Assembly: GCA_946538615.1 (NCBI GenBank)
Contig: CAMNGW010000006.1
Span: 1-45,936, forward strand
DNA: 45,936 bases
Direction: 5' to 3'
Origin: an uncultured Clostridia bacterium
GTDB lineage: Bacteria > Bacillota > Clostridia > Christensenellales > Aristaeellaceae
Shown: in pieces, positions 1-7,827 of the stretch
How the letters are laid out: each line of letters begins with the position of its first letter
How positions within the stretch are numbered: the first letter of the stretch is position 1
The notes under the pieces: model-generated
What the model was told of the DNA's origin: nothing
Seen by the model: the letters and a program-made list of their open reading frames with translations, nothing else
Databases searched by the model: none
Program-made: the position numbers and the translations under genes

Positions 1-20
1 CCCCCTCAGGATTGAGGGGG
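1..20 (-). terminator. Probable terminator hairpin downstream of recQ
   Basis: Two perfect 8-base arms (CCCCCTCA and TGAGGGGG) enclose a 4-base loop, about 30 bases past the recQ stop. The U-tract that would follow on the minus strand lies outside the window, so the terminator call is inferred from the hairpin and its place only. Confidence 0.45.
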
Positions 21-49
21 TGGGGGGAGTCGAAATGCGAAGCACTATT

Positions 50-2041
50 TTATTCCTGTCCGTCATCAAAGTCGGAAAATGTGTCATACTTTGGCGTGAG
101 GCCAAGCTCACGGAGCTTTTCCACAATCTCCATATCCTTGCGGCCTAACTGGATAGCCATGCGGTGCACTGTCCAGTGGAGGTCATGCAGTTTTCTGAGC
201 CAGTTGACTTCCTTGCTCTGCCAGATACGCGCATGGCCCTGGGACGCGGACTTACGTGCTACCATTGTGCCTGGCCCATGCAAAAAGGTTCCGGCCGCTT
301 TGTCATGCACAAGGGAATGGATTTTCCTGCGGACAAAAAAAGGGGAACGGCCCAGGCGCTCTGAGATGTCCAGCAGACTCTGGCCGGAGAGGTCCATGAC
401 CCTGAGCTGGCTGATTTCCTCATCCGTCCACGGTCCGTCATCTGCTTCCGGATGTTCCTCAAAGAATGCTTCCATCGCCTGAAGGAAGCTCGTAGCGTAG
501 CTGTGCGCTTTGGCGAACCCCATACCGTCCACAAGTGCCATGGTTTCCGTATCACCGGGCATTTTACGTACGATGTCCTGCAGAGCAGAATCTGGACAGA
601 TAATGTAAGGCGGCAGACCGGCACTCTGCGCAAGTGCGGCACGCTGGTCATACAGTTTTTCAAGGAGCGTGCCGGGTTTGGGCACAAAAGCAGCAGGATG
701 AGGCGCGGCAGGGGCCGCTTTTTTGATCTCCGGCCGGAGTACGGGCGAAAGCGGCAGGGGACGTTGAGCCTGACTGCGGACGATCTTTGAGGTGCTTCTC
801 TTCTGGTCAAGCCTGGGGAAGCGGGTACCCGTGCAATTGGAACAGGCGCTGCACCTGCTTGTGGCGGTATCGCCAAAGTAGCGGAGGATAAAGTTCCTCA
901 GGCAGGAACGGGTCTTACAGTAGGACTGCATTTCCCTGAACCGTTCAAGACTGGCCGTGCGGACAGCAGCTCTGTCATCTTCTGAAAGGTCACTGTTTTC
1001 GCTGGAGCGCTCAAGAAGGAAATTGCCCAGGTGCACGTCCTGCCGGTTGAACAGGAGGATACAGTCTGCCGGAAGCCCGTCACGCCCTGCGCGCCCTGCT
1101 TCCTGATAGTAGGCTTCAAGCGACAAAGGAAGGTTGTAATGGATCACGAAGCGCACGTTGCTTTTGTCGATTCCCATGCCGAAAGCGTTGGTGGCCACCA
1201 TGATGCTGACACGGTCATACTGAAAGTCTTCCTGATTCTTTTTGCGTTCATCCTCTGAAAGGCCCGCATGGTAGCGCGTGGCAGAAAACCCTTTGCTGCA
1301 CAGCATTTCGCACACATTTTCAACGTTTTTGCGGCTCATGCAATAAACAATGCCGGACCGTCCGTTCATGGCGCGCAGGATATAAACCAGGGCAGGGTCC
1401 GGATGGACAGGTTCTATGACTTCAAAGTGCAGCTCGGGCCTGTCAAACCCGGTTATCTTCAGAAAGGGGTCGCGAAGGCCGAGTAGTTCAATGATGTCTT
1501 TTTTGACATGCTCGGTGGCAGTAGCTGTGAATGCACAGTAGTGCGGCCTTTGGGGGAGGGAATCGAGAAAGTCCCGGATCCGTCTGTATTCAGGACGGAA
1601 CTCGTGGCCCCACTGTGACACGCAGTGTGCTTCGTCCACCGCAATCAGACTGATGGTGAGGTTCTGCGTCATGCGCTGAAAGCTTGCGGTGTGCAGGCGC
1701 TCCGGTGCCACATAGATGATTTTGTAGGCGCCTTGTACAGCCCTTGCCATAGCCAGGTCCAGCTGCCTGTCGGTGAGGGTGGAATTGAGAAAAGCACATG
1801 GGACGCCGCTGGCCTTGAGGGCCATGACCTGATCTTTCATCAGGGAAATCAGCGGGGATATGACAAGCGTGACGCCCGGAAACAGCAGTGCCGGAATCTG
1901 GTAGCACAGGGATTTGCCGGCGCCCGTGGGCATGATGCCCAACACGTCCCTGCCCTGCAGTACGGCGCTGATTACCTCGTCCTGTCCGGGCCGGAATCCG
2001 CTGTAGCCGAAATAATGTTTCAGTGCCTCAAGTGCGTTCAA
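50..2041 (-). CDS. recQ: ATP-dependent DNA helicase RecQ, lacking a clear winged-helix domain
   Basis: This is a superfamily 2 3'-5' helicase acting in recombinational repair. I start it at the TTG at 2041-2039, which has AAGGGGGA about 8 bases upstream and begins at the family's usual N-terminus; an ATG nine codons earlier (2068) has a poor ribosome site. In this numbering the Walker A motif MPTGAGKS is at 37-44, DEAH at 136-139, the QEAGRAGRDG motif VI near 313-322, and four zinc-type cysteines at 380, 397, 400 and 403. An HRDC domain lies near 458-531. Between zinc region and HRDC there is only a Pro/Ala-rich linker of about 50 residues where the RQC winged helix is expected. The C-terminus (about 537-650) carries two similar SANT-like helix-turn-helix units, each opening with a Trp and holding a Leu-Gly-Arg turn. 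Identity as RecQ is firm; the tail reading is inference. Confidence 0.93.
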   Translation of the reverse strand: MNALEALKHYFGYSGFRPGQDEVISAVLQGRDVLGIMPTGAGKSLCYQIPALLFPGVTLVISPLISLMKDQVMALKASGVPCAFLNSTLTDRQLDLAMARAVQGAYKIIYVAPERLHTASFQRMTQNLTISLIAVDEAHCVSQWGHEFRPEYRRIRDFLDSLPQRPHYCAFTATATEHVKKDIIELLGLRDPFLKITGFDRPELHFEVIEPVHPDPALVYILRAMNGRSGIVYCMSRKNVENVCEMLCSKGFSATRYHAGLSEDERKKNQEDFQYDRVSIMVATNAFGMGIDKSNVRFVIHYNLPLSLEAYYQEAGRAGRDGLPADCILLFNRQDVHLGNFLLERSSENSDLSEDDRAAVRTASLERFREMQSYCKTRSCLRNFILRYFGDTATSRCSACSNCTGTRFPRLDQKRSTSKIVRSQAQRPLPLSPVLRPEIKKAAPAAPHPAAFVPKPGTLLEKLYDQRAALAQSAGLPPYIICPDSALQDIVRKMPGDTETMALVDGMGFAKAHSYATSFLQAMEAFFEEHPEADDGPWTDEEISQLRVMDLSGQSLLDISERLGRSPFFVRRKIHSLVHDKAAGTFLHGPGTMVARKSASQGHARIWQSKEVNWLRKLHDLHWTVHRMAIQLGRKDMEIVEKLRELGLTPKYDTFSDFDDGQE

Positions 2042-2085
2042 TGGATAAGTCCCCCTTACAGCGCCCATCTTACTTCACTGCACAG

Positions 2086-2113
2086 AAAAAAGCAAACCGG
2101 GTACACCCGGCTT
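2086..2113 (-). terminator. Terminator-like hairpin in the recQ leader
   Basis: Read on the minus strand, CCGGG-TGTA-CCCGG is extended by A-T and G-T pairs to about 8 bp and is followed by TTTGCTTTTTT, ending some 45 bases before the TTG start of recQ. It has the form of an intrinsic terminator placed in a leader, so it could attenuate recQ transcription. No minus-strand gene lies upstream that it could serve instead. Confidence 0.4.
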
Positions 2114-2243
2114 TCAGAGAAGGGCCCGGGCTTATGCAGAGGCTCAGGAGACAGGGATCAGTGCCTGCAGCTTGCCGCTTCGCTGCAGATTCATGTGCCC
2201 CGGAGGAAAAAATGCACTTTTCCTGTACTTGGCACATCGGGAC

Positions 2244-2271
2244 TTGACATTTGTAAAGGTCTTGGTACAAT
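2244..2271 (+). promoter_or_regulatory. Promoter of the amino acid ABC binding-protein gene
   Basis: TTGACA (2244-2249) and TACAAT (2266-2271) are separated by 16 bases and lie 57 bases before the start codon. This is a near-consensus vegetative promoter. Confidence 0.75.
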
Positions 2272-2327
2272 CGCACTACCCTGAAGGGAATCCGGGAGGG
2301 GGAGACAGAATGAAAGGAAGATGAAAT

Positions 2328-3125
2328 ATGAAGTCTATGATTCATCGCATACTGTGCCTTACGATGGTTTTTGTTCTTGTGGTCTTTGCAGGCAGTGCAG
2401 AAGACCTGCTTTCAACCATCCGCGACAGGGGCTATCTGATCATTGCCACTGAGGGCGACTGGCAGCCCTGGACCTATCATGATGCGGATAATAACCTTAC
2501 GGGTCTGGACGTGGAGATTGGCAAAGCCATAGCAGAATATATCGGTGTGGAGGCCCGGTTTGAAGAAACCAGATGGGACTCGATTCTGGCCGGCGTGGAT
2601 TCCGGACGGTTCGACATTGCCTGCAATGGCGTGGGCTATACCGAGACCCGGGCGGAAAAATATGATTTCTCCACGCCTTATGTGTACACGCATAAGGTCC
2701 TTGTGGTCCGCAAAGACAATGAGGATATCCACGGCTTTGAGGACCTCAAAGGGAAAAAGACAGCGAACACAGCCTCCAGCACCTATGCGGCTCTGGCTGA
2801 GGAATACGGTGCAGAAGTGACGGGCGTGGATACGCTTGCCGACACGTTGCAGCTGGTCCTCCAGCGCCGTGTGGACGCAACGATCAACTCCCAGGTGACG
2901 ATCAACGATTATCTTCTTGTCCATCCTGAAGCGGAAATCAAGATTGTCGCAGAGACTGAGGGCGATCCGGTAGCCTACCCTGTCCGCAAAAGCGAAGAGA
3001 CACAGACGCTGCTCGCAGCTGTCAACGAAGCGCTGGAAGCGATGCGGCAGGACGGCACGCTCAGCGAGATTTCCAAGAAATACTTTAACGGTCTGGACCT
3101 GACTGTATCCGACATGGCCCAGTAA
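2328..3125 (+). CDS. Polar amino acid ABC transporter substrate-binding protein
   Basis: This is an extracellular solute-binding protein of family 3 (SBP_bac_3, FliY/HisJ/cystine type), 265 residues, the usual size. The N-terminus is a signal peptide with a hydrophobic core at about 8-20 and a likely signal peptidase I site after Ala-Gly-Ser-Ala. The family signatures GLDVEIGKAIAEYIG and DIACNGVGYTETRAEKYDFS are clear. There is no cysteine in a lipobox, so it does not look lipidated, which is unusual for a binding protein in a single-membrane bacterium. It has its own promoter and a strong terminator, and is followed by the matching permease and ATPase. The substrate cannot be told from sequence; cystine, glutamine or a basic amino acid are all possible. 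Ribosome site AAAGGAAG precedes the ATG. Confidence 0.9.
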   Translation: MKSMIHRILCLTMVFVLVVFAGSAEDLLSTIRDRGYLIIATEGDWQPWTYHDADNNLTGLDVEIGKAIAEYIGVEARFEETRWDSILAGVDSGRFDIACNGVGYTETRAEKYDFSTPYVYTHKVLVVRKDNEDIHGFEDLKGKKTANTASSTYAALAEEYGAEVTGVDTLADTLQLVLQRRVDATINSQVTINDYLLVHPEAEIKIVAETEGDPVAYPVRKSEETQTLLAAVNEALEAMRQDGTLSEISKKYFNGLDLTVSDMAQ

Positions 3126-3141
3126 AAAGCGCAGCACTGTG

Positions 3142-3167
3142 CAGCCGCGGAGACGCGGCTGTTTTCT
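3142..3167 (+). terminator. Intrinsic terminator after the binding-protein gene
   Basis: A perfect 8-bp stem (CAGCCGCG/CGCGGCTG) with a GAGA tetraloop is followed by TTTTCTTC. It lies 17 bases past the stop codon and would uncouple the abundant binding protein from the permease genes. Confidence 0.8.
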
Positions 3168-3173
3168 TCAGGT

Positions 3174-3202
3174 TTGACAAAGAGGCCTGCTTGCCTTATC
3201 AT
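3174..3202 (+). promoter_or_regulatory. Promoter of the ABC permease-ATPase pair
   Basis: TTGACA (3174-3179) and TATCAT (3197-3202) are 17 bases apart, directly after the terminator. The binding protein and the membrane components are therefore probably separate transcripts. Confidence 0.7.
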
Positions 3203-3246
3203 GCATTTCGCTCATTGAGACAGACACCGGAGGATTGATTTTCTGC

Positions 3247-3918
3247 ATGAATGAACGCATCATCCAGATCCTGAAGGATGCTTTTCCCCAGCTGATTGAC
3301 AAGTTTGTCACAGTCACTTTGCCGCTTACTGCAATGTCCTTTTCCCTGGCCCTTGTCATTGCCGTGGTCGTCGCCATGATCCAGTACGCCCATGTCAGGG
3401 GATTGACCACCCTGTGCCGGATCTACATCTGGATCATCAGGTGCACACCGCTGCTGGTTCAGCTCTATCTGGTTTTCTACGGCCTGCCGAGCATGGGGAT
3501 TCTGCTTGACGCTTATCCGACTGCTGTGCTCGTGTTCGGCATCAATGAAGGCGCGTACATGGCGGAGTCCATGCGCGGCGCGCTTGAGGCTGTCCCGGCC
3601 GGACAGCTGGAAGCCGGTTACTGCGTGAGCATGAGCTATCTGTCCACCATGTGGCACGTCATTCTTCCGCAGGCGTTCCGCACGGCATTCCCGGCTCTGT
3701 CCAACTCTCTGATTTCCATGGTCAAGGGGACCTCACTGGCTTCCGTGATCACGGTGACAGAAATGTTCCGTCAGGCGATTGTCATTAACGGGCGGTTCTA
3801 TGAATCCCTGGCCCTGTATTCTGAAGTGGCTGTGATCTATCTCGCGTTCTGTTCTGTGCTCACCCTGCTTCAGCGCTGGGGTGAGAAAAAACTCAGTGCC
3901 TATGGAGGAACAAGATGA
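3247..3918 (+). CDS. Polar amino acid ABC transporter permease
   Basis: This is a His/Glu/Gln/Arg-type (HisM/GlnP) permease of 223 residues. It has about five hydrophobic segments and the EAA cytoplasmic loop (EAGYCVSMSYLSTMWHVILP) that contacts the ATPase. I chose the ATG at 3247, 13 bases after CCGGAGGA; a TTG at 3235 abuts the ribosome site and cannot use it. The stop overlaps the start of the ATPase gene. With its neighbours it forms a complete importer for a polar amino acid; no second permease is present, so the channel is probably a homodimer. Confidence 0.9.
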   Translation: MNERIIQILKDAFPQLIDKFVTVTLPLTAMSFSLALVIAVVVAMIQYAHVRGLTTLCRIYIWIIRCTPLLVQLYLVFYGLPSMGILLDAYPTAVLVFGINEGAYMAESMRGALEAVPAGQLEAGYCVSMSYLSTMWHVILPQAFRTAFPALSNSLISMVKGTSLASVITVTEMFRQAIVINGRFYESLALYSEVAVIYLAFCSVLTLLQRWGEKKLSAYGGTR

Positions 3919-4667
3919 TGCTGGAGATACGGGGTGTACATAAACGGTTCGATGCGGCCACAGAGGTGCTCAAAGGCATTGATCTGAAGATGGAAAAAGG
4001 GGACGTGACGGCGATCCTTGGACCATCCGGTTCAGGGAAAACAACGCTCCTGAGATGCATCAATTATCTGGAGCGCGCCGACAGCGGTACCATGATTTTT
4101 GACGGCAAGACGTACAATATGGCAGGCGCGACACGCAGCGAGATCGCCAGAATCCGCCGGAAGACGGCGTTTGTGTTCCAGAATTACAATCTCTTTCTGA
4201 ATAAGACGGTCCTTCAGAACGTGACGCTGGGTCTGATCTATGGCCGGGGCATCAACCGTACGGATGCAGAGCGGGCCGCCCGGTCAGCCCTTGAGCGCGT
4301 GGGTATGGCCGGCAAGCTTGAAAGCTTTCCGCAGCAGCTCTCAGGCGGACAGCAGCAGCGCGTAGCGATTGCACGCGGCCTGGCTGCCAGTCCGGAAATC
4401 ATCTATTTTGACGAGCCCACAAGCGCCCTGGACCCTGAACTCATCGGGGAAGTGCTCGCCGTGATGCGCAAACTGGCCGAAGAAGGGATGACGATGCTGG
4501 TTGTCACCCACGAAATGGAGTTCGCGCGCAATGTGTCCAGCCATGTTCTTTTTATGGACCATGGAAAAGTCATAGAATCCGCACCATCAAAAGAATTTTT
4601 TACCCATCCCAAGGAGGAGCGCACACGCGCGTTCATCCGGAGCATACTTACCAAAGGGGAACAGTAA
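3915..4667 (+). CDS. Polar amino acid ABC transporter ATP-binding protein
   Basis: This is a GlnQ/HisP-type ATPase of 250 residues that powers the adjacent importer. Walker [10 protein letters not shown], the Q-loop (VFQNYNLF), the signature LSGGQQQRV, Walker B with DEPTSALDPE and the switch histidine (VTHEM) are all intact. The ATG at 3915 overlaps the permease stop by four bases and has GGAGGAA six bases upstream; a second ATG follows at once. A strong terminator ends the unit. Confidence 0.94.
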   Translation: MMLEIRGVHKRFDAATEVLKGIDLKMEKGDVTAILGPSGSGKTTLLRCINYLERADSGTMIFDGKTYNMAGATRSEIARIRRKTAFVFQNYNLFLNKTVLQNVTLGLIYGRGINRTDAERAARSALERVGMAGKLESFPQQLSGGQQQRVAIARGLAASPEIIYFDEPTSALDPELIGEVLAVMRKLAEEGMTMLVVTHEMEFARNVSSHVLFMDHGKVIESAPSKEFFTHPKEERTRAFIRSILTKGEQ

Positions 4668-4674
4668 AGGAATC

Positions 4675-4698
4675 GCCGCATACCATGCGGCTTTTTTT
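4675..4698 (+). terminator. Intrinsic terminator after the ABC ATPase gene
   Basis: A 7-bp stem GCCGCAT/ATGCGGC with a 3-base loop is followed by seven T residues, eight bases past the stop codon. Confidence 0.9.
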
Positions 4699-4719
4699 GT
4701 TCACAGAATTTTCATTTTC

Positions 4720-4753
4720 GTTTTAAGCCAGTTTTAAGCTTGAATGCTATCCT
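4720..4753 (+). promoter_or_regulatory. Promoter with 11-bp direct repeats, start of the surface cluster
   Basis: GTTTTAAGC occurs at 4720-4728 and again at 4731-4739, a period of 11 bp, and a TATCCT -10 lies at 4748-4753. The repeats cover the place of the -35, which has no good match. Head-to-tail sites with an 11-bp period in this position are typical for OmpR/PhoB-family regulators. The OmpR-type regulator encoded at 7828 is the obvious candidate; that link is inference. Confidence 0.55.
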
Positions 4754-4796
4754 GTGGGTGTGCCAATGAAAGGCCACACAAAAGGAGGTAACAGAC

Positions 4797-5867
4797 ATGC
4801 TGAAAAGGCTTCTTATGGATATTGCTCTGACAGGCATTGCCCTTGTCGTATTTGCTTTTTTCCACCATGTCCTGCCGCGCAGGCAGGAGAGCATGGGCAT
4901 TGTGATTTCAAACCCTTACGCGTACCTTGATATTTCTGATGACATGCTGATCGCAGCCGGCCCATCGGACCTTGTCAGCGATACGGGTGTGTCCCTCATG
5001 GCGCGTGGAGGGAAGCGCCAGAAAACGTCTGACAGCAAGGGCGGCAGCGCTATTACCGACAGCGATGGGACACAAGCGGTTCAGGAGGATGCCACGCCCA
5101 TGGCAGAGAAGTTCGGGGAAATGTACAGTGAAGAAATACAGGTCACGGAAAACAGCTACGTGAGCCCGAACGTGTCCATAACCGTCAGTGAACAGACGCT
5201 GAACAATGGAAGGATCACATATTACATTGCCGATATTTATCTCAAAGATATTACCAGTTTCCGGACCGCCCTGGCAAAGGGAACGTATGGCACGGGCTAC
5301 CGGGCCGAAATATCTGACATGGCGGCCCTGGCCTCAGCGCTGCTGGCGGTCAACGGGGATTACTACGGGAACACCAATGAAGGGGTCGTGATCCGCAATG
5401 GCGTGATCTACCGGGCCAACCCGACAGACTGTGATGTCTGCGTGCTCTATTATGATGGGAGCATGCGGGTCATGCCCGGGAGCAGCTTTTCCGTTGAAGA
5501 GGCAATTGCCGACGGGGCCTGGCAGGCATGGACATTCGGACCGTCGCTCCTGGATGCGGACGGAGGGACCATAACAGACTTTGACAGCACGGGGAGGATT
5601 ATCTCAGCGAATCCCCGTACGGCAATCGGATACTATGAAAAAGGGCATTACTGCCTGATTGTGGTCGACGGCCGGGGAGATTCTGCGGGGATCACACTGC
5701 CGGAGCTTTCGGCGCTCTTCTCAGACCTTGGCTGCAAGGCTGCCTACAATCTCGACGGCGGGAACTCTTCCGTCATGGTATGGAATGATGAGGTCATCAA
5801 TGAACCGTCAGGCGGCGGACGCGCTTCAAGCGACGCTGTGCTTATTGCAGAGGTGAACAATCCATGA
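4797..5867 (+). CDS. Exported phosphodiester glycosidase (NAGPA-like) domain protein
   Basis: The protein has 356 residues. One membrane segment (about 10-27) anchors it or acts as an uncleaved signal. A polar, low-complexity stretch follows (about 60-110), then the NAGPA-type domain to the C-terminus. Family landmarks are AVNGDYYG, GVVIRNGVIY, the FGPSLL block, NPRTAIGYYEKGHYCLIVVDGRG and the closing NLDGGNSS. Relatives include the lysosomal uncovering enzyme, which removes N-acetylglucosamine from a phosphodiester, and bacterial proteins linked to exopolysaccharide. A role in trimming a phosphodiester-linked surface glycan is inference. AAAGGAGG precedes the ATG. It begins the surface cluster, and its stop overlaps the next start. 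Confidence 0.82.
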   Translation: MLKRLLMDIALTGIALVVFAFFHHVLPRRQESMGIVISNPYAYLDISDDMLIAAGPSDLVSDTGVSLMARGGKRQKTSDSKGGSAITDSDGTQAVQEDATPMAEKFGEMYSEEIQVTENSYVSPNVSITVSEQTLNNGRITYYIADIYLKDITSFRTALAKGTYGTGYRAEISDMAALASALLAVNGDYYGNTNEGVVIRNGVIYRANPTDCDVCVLYYDGSMRVMPGSSFSVEEAIADGAWQAWTFGPSLLDADGGTITDFDSTGRIISANPRTAIGYYEKGHYCLIVVDGRGDSAGITLPELSALFSDLGCKAAYNLDGGNSSVMVWNDEVINEPSGGGRASSDAVLIAEVNNP

Positions 5868-6070
5868 ATAACATCAGGCTTCTTTTATCCCACGCGACAA
5901 TGATCCTCTCTCTCATGTTCCTGGTTTTTGTGGTCCTTGACCAGTTCAACCCGATGATGAATTTCGTGAACAATTCGATTTCAACCGTGCTCCTTGTGCT
6001 CTGGTCCGTTCTGTGTGTGACCCAGAGCCTTCTGTACTGGCGCGGCACGGAAAAAGGGGAGGGGGCGTGA
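5864..6070 (+). CDS. Small two-helix membrane protein of unknown function
   Basis: The 68 residues contain two hydrophobic segments (about 10-25 and 38-58) joined by a short polar loop, with a charged C-terminal tail. I recognise no family. The ATG overlaps the glycosidase-like gene's stop by four bases, has AGAGGTGA as ribosome site, and is followed four bases later by the next gene, so translational coupling on both sides supports it being real. A helper for export or membrane retention of its neighbours is possible but unsupported. Confidence 0.7.
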   Translation: MNNIRLLLSHATMILSLMFLVFVVLDQFNPMMNFVNNSISTVLLVLWSVLCVTQSLLYWRGTEKGEGA

Positions 6071-6073
6071 AGC

Positions 6074-7762
6074 ATGAAACGCATGATATGCCTCGCGGTC
6101 TGTCTCCTGATGCTTCCGGCCTTTCATGCCCCGGCTGAAGGCACGGGGATGGACCTGACGGCACTGTACAAAGATAAAGATGTGGAAGAGACCTGGGAAG
6201 AGAAGGACGTGACAGCAATTGCCTTCTCAGGGGACACATGTGAAGTCTCAGACCCCGGAAAAGCGACTGTGGAAAGTGGAAAGGTAACGGTCCATGAGAA
6301 AGGGGAGTACCTGCTCACGGGAAAATACGAAGGACAGGTGGTCATAGAAGCCGGTGAGGGGGACAAGGTACGTCTGATTCTGCATGGTGCGGAGATTTCC
6401 AGTCCGCAGGGGCCTGCGATTCTGGAAACAAGCGCGGATAAACTGATTGTGACGGTGGATACAGGCACTGTCAACCGTCTCACAGACACTTCCGCCCAGG
6501 GCGAGGGGGACGACAGCATAGCCGCGGCCCTTTATGCCGAGGATGACCTGTCGGTCAATGGGAGCGGGGAGCTGATTGTGACAGGCCGGGCAGGGAACGG
6601 GATCCAGTCCAAGGCGGACCTCATCCTTTCCGGCGCCAGACTCACAGTCAATGCAGCCAATGACGCGGTGAAAGGCCGCAATTCCGTTCTGGTGCTCAGC
6701 GGCAGTTGCACGCTTACGGCGATGGGGGACGGCATGGTGAGCACCCGGGAAGATAAGGAAGGAAAAGGCTGGGTCGTGATCGCAGACGGTGAAATCAGGA
6801 TCACGACCGGCAACGGTGCAGGAACGGCGAAATCCGTTCAGGACATGGAAAAAGGCGGCCGGGGCATGCGCAGCAGGGGCGGACGCGGCTGGGACCGCGA
6901 CACGCAGAGCGCTTCTGCAGATACTGTCTCCAGAAAAGGGATCAAAGCGGAGACTGACCTGACCATCCTCGGCGGCAGCCTTGTGCTGAACACAGAAGAC
7001 GATGGGCTGCATGCCAATGGGAGCGTAACGGTAGCCGGGGGCAGCGCGGCCATCTCTTCCGGTGACGATGGCATCCATGCGGACAAGGACATGACAGTAT
7101 CAGGAGGGACGGTTCAGATCCTTCAGAGCTATGAAGGCATTGAAGGCGAGAACGTCCGGATCTCCGGCGGTGTGACGACAATCCTGGCCAGCGACGACGG
7201 GGTGAATGCGGCCGGTGGAACCACTGCAGGAAATTCTTCCCGGGGCGGGTTTGACCATACTGCTTCCTCAAGCCTCATTGAGGTCAGTGGGGGAGAAGTC
7301 TATGTGACTGCCGGCGGTGACGGGCTGGACAGCAATGGCGGGATCCGGATCACCGGCGGGACCATCGGGGTCTGCGCAAGGAGTTCAACCGGTGAAGGCC
7401 CGGTTGATTTCAACGGGACTGGTACCATGGAAGGCGGGACACTGATCATCGCAACGACGGGTACGGGCAGGACAGGCCTGTCAGGACAGACGGTGATGAG
7501 CGTGCCCATCCGGAGCGCATCTGCAGGGGAAGCCGTCTCGGTTTATGATGCCTATGGAAAAGTCATTGCGTGCTTTGCGCCGCAAAGCACTTTCGATACC
7601 CTGATGCTCGCCTCATCATCCCTCCGGGAGGGCGATCAGCTGGAAATCCGCTCAGGTACACAGACTGTCTACAGCGGGAGCATGCAGGATACGCAGAGCG
7701 CACCTGGCGCGGGCGGTGACGACGGCAGAGGCGGATTCGGCAACAGGCACAGGGGACACTGA
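6074..7762 (+). CDS. Cthe_2159-type beta-helix carbohydrate-binding protein (long form)
   Basis: The protein has 562 residues with a cleavable signal peptide (about 1-22, Ala-rich end) and no lipobox. The rest is a series of Gly/Asp/Asn-rich turns with alternating hydrophobics (GDYLLTG-, DDGLHANGSV-, GGDGLDSNGG-like units), the pattern of the Cthe_2159 right-handed parallel beta-helix family. Members are reported to bind acidic polysaccharide and calcium. Two oddities stand out. A Gly/Arg-rich insert at about 255-285 (GGRGMRSRGGRGWDRD) interrupts the repeats. The C-terminus ends in a Gly/Arg/His-rich tail. The first half is clearly homologous to the product of 9710-10678. It lies four bases after the small membrane protein. 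Binding to a cell-wall or plant glycan is inference. Confidence 0.82.
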   Translation: MKRMICLAVCLLMLPAFHAPAEGTGMDLTALYKDKDVEETWEEKDVTAIAFSGDTCEVSDPGKATVESGKVTVHEKGEYLLTGKYEGQVVIEAGEGDKVRLILHGAEISSPQGPAILETSADKLIVTVDTGTVNRLTDTSAQGEGDDSIAAALYAEDDLSVNGSGELIVTGRAGNGIQSKADLILSGARLTVNAANDAVKGRNSVLVLSGSCTLTAMGDGMVSTREDKEGKGWVVIADGEIRITTGNGAGTAKSVQDMEKGGRGMRSRGGRGWDRDTQSASADTVSRKGIKAETDLTILGGSLVLNTEDDGLHANGSVTVAGGSAAISSGDDGIHADKDMTVSGGTVQILQSYEGIEGENVRISGGVTTILASDDGVNAAGGTTAGNSSRGGFDHTASSSLIEVSGGEVYVTAGGDGLDSNGGIRITGGTIGVCARSSTGEGPVDFNGTGTMEGGTLIIATTGTGRTGLSGQTVMSVPIRSASAGEAVSVYDAYGKVIACFAPQSTFDTLMLASSSLREGDQLEIRSGTQTVYSGSMQDTQSAPGAGGDDGRGGFGNRHRGH

Positions 7763-7766
7763 ACAC

Positions 7767-7795
7767 TTGCAATTTCTGGTTTGCAGACATACAAT
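7767..7795 (+). promoter_or_regulatory. Promoter of the response regulator-kinase operon
   Basis: TTGCAA (7767-7772) and TACAAT (7790-7795) are 17 bases apart, 33 bases before the regulator's start. TTGCA recurs inside the spacer. It allows the regulatory genes to be made apart from the upstream surface genes. Confidence 0.65.
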
Positions 7796-7827
7796 CGGAC
7801 AAAAGCAGTAACACGGAGGGACGGATA

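Noticed and set aside
12-876. Plus- and minus-strand open frames overlapping the 3' half of recQ
   Set aside because: They lie wholly inside the clearly conserved recQ frame, have no ribosome sites and give no family-like sequence.
2165-2188. CTGCAGC/GCTGCAG hairpin upstream of the binding-protein promoter
   Set aside because: A 7-bp stem with a 10-base loop and no T-run or conserved context; could be chance in GC-rich sequence.
2210-2245. An 11-codon frame (MHFSCTWHIGT) after a strong GGAGGAAAAA site
   Set aside because: It lies upstream of the promoter at 2244-2271, so it would not be on the binding-protein transcript, and no promoter for it is seen.
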